A stretch of 48,267 nucleotides of DNA, from the NCBI GenBank assembly GCA_017881245.1, contig JADGRC010000088.1:1-48267 (forward strand). Reading direction: 5' to 3'. The translations under genes and the position numbers were made by a program. Below the pieces are notes generated by a model. That model was not told the DNA's origin, searched no databases, and saw nothing but the letters and a program-made list of their open reading frames with translations. Positions 44,718 to 48,267 of this stretch are shown in pieces. Each line of letters opens with the position of its first letter. Positions within the stretch are counted from its first letter, which is position 1. This stretch comes from Pseudomonadota bacterium. GTDB lineage: Bacteria; Myxococcota_A; Polyangia; Fen-1088.

Positions 44718-45769
44718 GGACGCGCCCGACCCTGAGCCTGATTCACGATCTCACCGGCACGGTCTCCGAGCGGCGTTCGACGCCGCGCCCGGAGGTTATC
44801 CAGGATCTGGCGATCGCTGCCGAGGGTGGGGTCCAAGCAATCCAGCATTTCCACGGCATCCTCGGCGGGGGTTTCCGACGCCAAGATCAGGCGGCGCGCG
44901 ACCTGCCTCGTCTGCTCCCAGATAGGCTCGCGCGTCCCACCTTTGCCGGAAAAACCCGGCTGGACCGACAGTTCGCAAACGGCCGCGACGGACGCCGATG
45001 CGACGGTCTTGTCGATGTCTCGCGTCCCCGACGCGAATCCACCGGTCGCAAGAAGCTGCTGCGGCCGCAGCACCAGGGCGGCCGCGCGCCGCACGGCGCC
45101 GGTGGGATCGCGCAGCAAGGCAGACAATTCGGGGGTCGGCGCACACACGGTCGCCGCGTCGCCAAGCGCATCCAGCGCCGCCAATCGAACCACGGTCGGA
45201 TTCTGGGGTGCCGTCGCCGCGCCCCGCAGCACCACACATGCAGCGTCCACGATGTCAGGAGGAACTTCCCATTCGTCGAGTTCTATGGCCGTCGCGGGCG
45301 CCAGGATCTCGCCCAAGGCGTGCGCCGACGCCGCGGCAATAGGGGCATCGCCCGTCACCACCAGCTCCGTCACCGGCCCGATCAGGCGCAACCGTCCGGG
45401 AAGGACCACGATCCCCGTCAGCGCGGAGATCACCCCCGTGGCGTCGGATCGCCGCAGCCCCAGCGCCAGCCGCGCGGGGCCAATCTGTTCGGCCACGCGG
45501 CCAATCTCCGCGCGATCCTTCCGGCGAATCGCGGCCGTCAATTCGTCGAGGGGGACCTCCAGCGCGCCGGTGCGAGCATCCAGGTGGCGACGCTCGGTCG
45601 CGCCCGCGGGCGCGGGCATGGTCGCAACGATGCAAGCCGCGACAACCGCGCCCGCCATGCCCGGGCGCCTGGCGTGCGCAAGAACCGACAAGGGCAACGA
45701 CGGTGAAGAGGTCACGCTACCCCACACAGTTACCACCGCTCGGGTGGGCGCGTCCGCTTTTCGTTCCAT
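44714..45769 (-). CDS. Exported HEAT-like repeat protein between aroC and murJ
   Basis: A protein of about 351 residues from ATG 45769; GTG 45832 would overlap aroC by 29 bases, and a later start near a hydrophobic helix (AGAVVAACIVATMPAPAGA) is also possible. The signal peptide ends near GATERRH. The mature part is made of short helices with Ala/Leu/Val pairs, such as VRLAALDALGDAATVC and AVRRAAALVLRPQQLL, resembling HEAT repeats. No family assigned. It sits between aroC and murJ on one transcript, with GTGA overlap into murJ, so a cell-envelope role is plausible but inferred. Confidence 0.65.
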   Translation of the reverse strand: MERKADAPTRAVVTVWGSVTSSPSLPLSVLAHARRPGMAGAVVAACIVATMPAPAGATERRHLDARTGALEVPLDELTAAIRRKDRAEIGRVAEQIGPARLALGLRRSDATGVISALTGIVVLPGRLRLIGPVTELVVTGDAPIAAASAHALGEILAPATAIELDEWEVPPDIVDAACVVLRGAATAPQNPTVVRLAALDALGDAATVCAPTPELSALLRDPTGAVRRAAALVLRPQQLLATGGFASGTRDIDKTVASASVAAVCELSVQPGFSGKGGTREPIWEQTRQVARRLILASETPAEDAVEMLDCLDPTLGSDRQILDNLRARRRTPLGDRAGEIVNQAQGRARP

Positions 45770-45803
45770 CCGCTCGGGTTCCGCGACCGGCGGGTCGGGC
45801 CCG

Positions 45804-46901
45804 TTACGCAGGCCCGTTCCCACATTGGCCACGGTGGCGTAGACAATGGTCCGCGAGCACCAGCGCCATCATGGCCTCGACGATCGGAACGGCGCGCGGC
45901 AACACGCAAGGATCGTGGCGACCACGCGCCTTGATCGTAGTGTCCCGACCGTCCACGTCGACCGTGTCCTGCTCGTGCAGAACGGTCGCGGTCGGCTTGA
46001 ACGCGACGCGGATGACGATGTCCTCTCCATTGGAGATCCCCCCTTGGATGCCTCCTGAGCGGTTGGTGCGCGTCCTTATCCGGCCGCCCCCATTGTAGAA
46101 GGGATCGTTGTGCTCGGTGCCGGTCAACGTAACGCCGCCGAACCCGCTGCCGATTTCGAACCCTTTTGCCGCCGGCAACGACAACATCGCCTTCGCCAGA
46201 TCCGCGTCTAACTTATCGAACACCGGCTCGCCCCAGCCGGCGGGCACGCCGCGCGCGACCGCCTCGACGATGCCCCCGAGCGAATCGCCCGCCTTGCGGG
46301 CCGCGTCGATCTCCGCGATCATCTCGACAGCACGCGGGCCATCGGGGCAGCGAACGATGTTCGCCTCGATGTCGCTCCTCGACACCGTGGACGGATCCAC
46401 GTCGGCGACCAGCCCGCGAACCTGTTTAACGTAGGCCACGATCTCGATCGGCCGGCCCACCACTGAGGAAAGCGCCTTCCGCGCCAGCACGCCGGCCGCC
46501 ACCCGCCCTACGGTTTCCCGCGCGCTCGCACGCCCTCCCCCTTGCCAGGCGCGAATACCGAACTTGGCCTGATACGTGTAGTCGGCGTGCGAGGGGCGGA
46601 ATTTCGTGCGCATCTCCTCGTAGTCGCCGCCTCGGTTGTCTTCGTTCCGGACCATGAGCCCAATCGGCGTCCCCAACGTCAGACCATCGTGAACCCCCGA
46701 CAGGATCTCGACGGCGTCGGCCTCGCGGCGCTGGGTCGTAATCGGGCTCTGGCCGGGACGTCGCCGATCAAGCTCGGCCTGAATCTCGGAGACCGCTATC
46801 GGGATGCGCGGGGGACACCCATCGATGACCACCCCCACCGCCGGGCCGTGCGATTCACCCCAGGTCGCGATTCGAAAGGCGCTGCCGAAACTGCTGCTCA
46901 T
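45804..46901 (-). CDS. aroC: Chorismate synthase
   Basis: A 365-residue enzyme, the last shikimate-pathway step that turns EPSP into chorismate using reduced [20 protein letters not shown] (signature 1), [17 protein letters not shown] (signature 2) and [18 protein letters not shown] (signature 3) are all present. Length is normal. ATG 46901 overlaps the DUF4178 stop (ATGA), so expression is coupled to that gene. Cytoplasmic. Confidence 0.97.
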   Translation of the reverse strand: MSSSFGSAFRIATWGESHGPAVGVVIDGCPPRIPIAVSEIQAELDRRRPGQSPITTQRREADAVEILSGVHDGLTLGTPIGLMVRNEDNRGGDYEEMRTKFRPSHADYTYQAKFGIRAWQGGGRASARETVGRVAAGVLARKALSSVVGRPIEIVAYVKQVRGLVADVDPSTVSRSDIEANIVRCPDGPRAVEMIAEIDAARKAGDSLGGIVEAVARGVPAGWGEPVFDKLDADLAKAMLSLPAAKGFEIGSGFGGVTLTGTEHNDPFYNGGGRIRTRTNRSGGIQGGISNGEDIVIRVAFKPTATVLHEQDTVDVDGRDTTIKARGRHDPCVLPRAVPIVEAMMALVLADHCLRHRGQCGNGPA

Positions 46902-47350
46902 GAACTGAGCACGTCAATCATGCCCTTGTGAACGGACTCGCCGTACAAGACGACCGTGCCGGTTGAACGGGCCTCGATTTGCAGAAACAAGTCCCCAGCG
47001 GCGCGATACCGCCACACGTCGCGCGACCCTGCCGCCTGCCCCGAAACCTGTCCGGTGATCTCCACGGCCGCCCGCCCCGACCACCGCGGCACGAACACAC
47101 ATTGGCGGTAGGAAATCGACGCCGGCGGCGGCGTTCCGATGTCGAGATCCCGCACCTCGGTCAACAGCAGCAGCCGGTCGTCCATGTCGTCCATCAGGGG
47201 CTCGACCCATAAGACCACGTCACCATCGACCGCCCGCGCCAGCGGATAGGTCCTGCCGTTCACCTTGTACGCGACGACACCTTCAATGACGTAGTCGCGC
47301 CCGAGGTAACTCAGAACGTCTCGCGGTTTCAGTGTTTTCGCCGATTCCAT
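46898..47350 (-). CDS. DUF4178-domain protein
   Basis: A 150-residue protein from ATG 47350, with stop overlapping the aroC start. [26 protein letters not shown] matches the beta-strand opening of DUF4178, a small, possibly ligand- or lipid-binding fold of unknown function. [16 protein letters not shown] and [18 protein letters not shown] are later strands. Upstream frame extension adds residues unrelated to the family. It is the first gene of the minus-strand series DUF4178-aroC-HEAT-murJ. No signal peptide. No function can be given. Confidence 0.72.
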   Translation of the reverse strand: MESAKTLKPRDVLSYLGRDYVIEGVVAYKVNGRTYPLARAVDGDVVLWVEPLMDDMDDRLLLLTEVRDLDIGTPPPASISYRQCVFVPRWSGRAAVEITGQVSGQAAGSRDVWRYRAAGDLFLQIEARSTGTVVLYGESVHKGMIDVLSS

Positions 47351-47377
47351 CTCGTGATCACCTACCACGACCGGCGC

Positions 47378-47406
47378 TTGACAGCACCTGCGTCGGGCAT
47401 TAATCA
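47378..47406 (+). promoter_or_regulatory. Possible promoter of the E1-alpha gene
   Basis: A perfect TTGACA (47378-47383) is followed after 17 bases by TAATCA (47401-47406), a weak -10. It points at the GTG start 16 bases further on. Confidence 0.4.
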
Positions 47407-47422
47407 GCCCACCGGTGCAGAC

Positions 47423-48267
47423 GTGAAGCTGGAAGTCATCCGGGTCATGGACGACGACGGGAAAGTGACGCATCCCGAGCGCGAGCCACGCCTGTCAGGT
47501 GACGAGCACCGCAAGGTCCTGCACGCTCTCGTACGCATCCGAATGGTCGACGAGCGCATGTTGCGCCTGCAACGCCAAGGGCGCCTGGGTTTCTATGTAT
47601 CCACGACGGGCGAGGAGGCGACCCACATCGGAGCCGCGGCGGCCCTGCGCGTTTCGGACTGGTTTTATTCGGCCTACCGCGAGGTCGGGGCGGCCCTCTA
47701 TCGTGGTTACGAGCTGCGGGCGTTTATGTGCCAACTGTTCGGCAACGCCGAGGATCCCGTCAAGGGCCGGCAGATGCCGGTTCACCACTCGGTTCGCCAT
47801 CTGAACTTCGTCACCGTCGCGTCGCCAGTCGCCACCCAGATCCCACACGCCGTGGGGACCGCGTGGGCCGCCAAGCTGCAAAAAAAGGACGATGTCGCGG
47901 TGGCGTTCTTCGGCGACGGGGGCACGTCGACGCCCATTTTTCACACCAGTTGCCTGTTCGCCGGCGTGTTCAAGGTGCCCGCCATCATCGTGTGCCGCAA
48001 CAACGGCTGGGCGATTTCCGTCCCGCGGTCGGTCCAGACGGTGACGCCTACGTTCGCGCAAAAAGCCATCGCCTACGGGTTGCCGGGGATCTTGGTCGAC
48101 GGCAACGATGTGCTGGCGATGATTCACACCGTCGGGGAGGCGGCGGCCCGCGGTCGGCGCGGCGAGGGCGCGACACTGATCGAGGCCCGCACCTACCGGC
48201 GAGGGGCTCACAGCTCGTCGGACGATCCCTCCGTCTACCGCGATCCCGACGAGCCCCGTGAATGGGA
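47423..48267 (+). CDS. 2-oxoisovalerate/pyruvate-type dehydrogenase E1 alpha (3' end outside window)
   Basis: The frame is open from GTG 47423 to the window end (281 codons), covering most of an E1 alpha subunit. STTGEEATHIGAAAALRVSDW, SAYREVGAALYRGYE and GRQMPVHHS are blocks of the branched-chain 2-oxoacid dehydrogenase group rather than classical pyruvate dehydrogenase. The thiamine diphosphate motif runs from GDG (about residue 170) to NN in VCRNNGWAISVP. Inside it the sequence is GDGGTSTPIFH where the family usually has GDGATSEGDFH. The enzyme decarboxylates branched 2-oxoacids to feed acyl-CoA or branched fatty-acid synthesis. The beta subunit would be expected just outside the window. 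Confidence 0.88.
   Translation, partial: MKLEVIRVMDDDGKVTHPEREPRLSGDEHRKVLHALVRIRMVDERMLRLQRQGRLGFYVSTTGEEATHIGAAAALRVSDWFYSAYREVGAALYRGYELRAFMCQLFGNAEDPVKGRQMPVHHSVRHLNFVTVASPVATQIPHAVGTAWAAKLQKKDDVAVAFFGDGGTSTPIFHTSCLFAGVFKVPAIIVCRNNGWAISVPRSVQTVTPTFAQKAIAYGLPGILVDGNDVLAMIHTVGEAAARGRRGEGATLIEARTYRRGAHSSSDDPSVYRDPDEPREW

Overview
The window is a GC-rich bacterial chromosome segment, tightly packed and coded on both strands, with many 4-base ATGA or GTGA gene overlaps. A Ser/Thr protein kinase with a C-terminal membrane segment, a TPR/PEGA membrane protein, many small lipoproteins, Cys-rich secreted proteins, a Tad pilus locus and several GT-C-type membrane proteins together suggest Myxococcota or a related former-deltaproteobacterial lineage. 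That is inference; no rRNA or marker phylogeny is available here. I saw no tRNA, rRNA, CRISPR array, prophage or insertion sequence.

Layout. (1) 1-6043: four polytopic membrane proteins, three of them GT-C/mannosyltransferase-like and one His-rich and unassigned. (2) 6097-11844: a tripartite RND efflux operon (adaptor, pump, TolC-type channel), divergent from a MarR regulator at 11932; one palindrome overlaps the -35 boxes of both promoters. (3) 12469-13123: an AbrB-type/PIN toxin-antitoxin pair. (4) 13164-14792: another GT-C-like protein. (5) 14856-19059: a Ser/Thr kinase and TPR/PEGA protein, divergent from a 611-residue protein with two winged-helix-like segments. (6) 19130-28775: a Tad/Flp pilus operon on the minus strand in classical order (flp2, flp1, tadV, rcpC, rcpA, tadZ, tadA, tadB, tadC, tadD, lipoprotein), without rcpB or tadE/F/G. 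The first pilin gene, of 53 codons, is easy to miss. (7) 28836-31684: two secreted, probably lipid-anchored proteins transcribed away from the pilus operon. (8) 31902-35953: OsmC-type peroxidase, ABC ATPase, an ABC permease fused to a CPBP protease, and a Crp/Fnr regulator. (9) 36083-42989: Gly-rich RRM protein, leuB, a Cys-rich exported protein, nadE divergent from a HAD 5'-nucleotidase, a truncated Phd-nucleotidyltransferase remnant, a tautomerase and a small lipoprotein. (10) 43071-48267: a coupled series DUF4178 - aroC - exported protein - murJ, divergent from the E1-alpha gene of a 2-oxoacid dehydrogenase that runs off the window.

A recurring theme is a -10-like hexamer (TATACT, TAGAAT, TAGTAT, TAGAGT, TATATT) only 6-8 bases before the likely start codon of several unrelated genes. 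This would give leaderless or nearly leaderless mRNAs. It is the most general new observation here and is readily testable.
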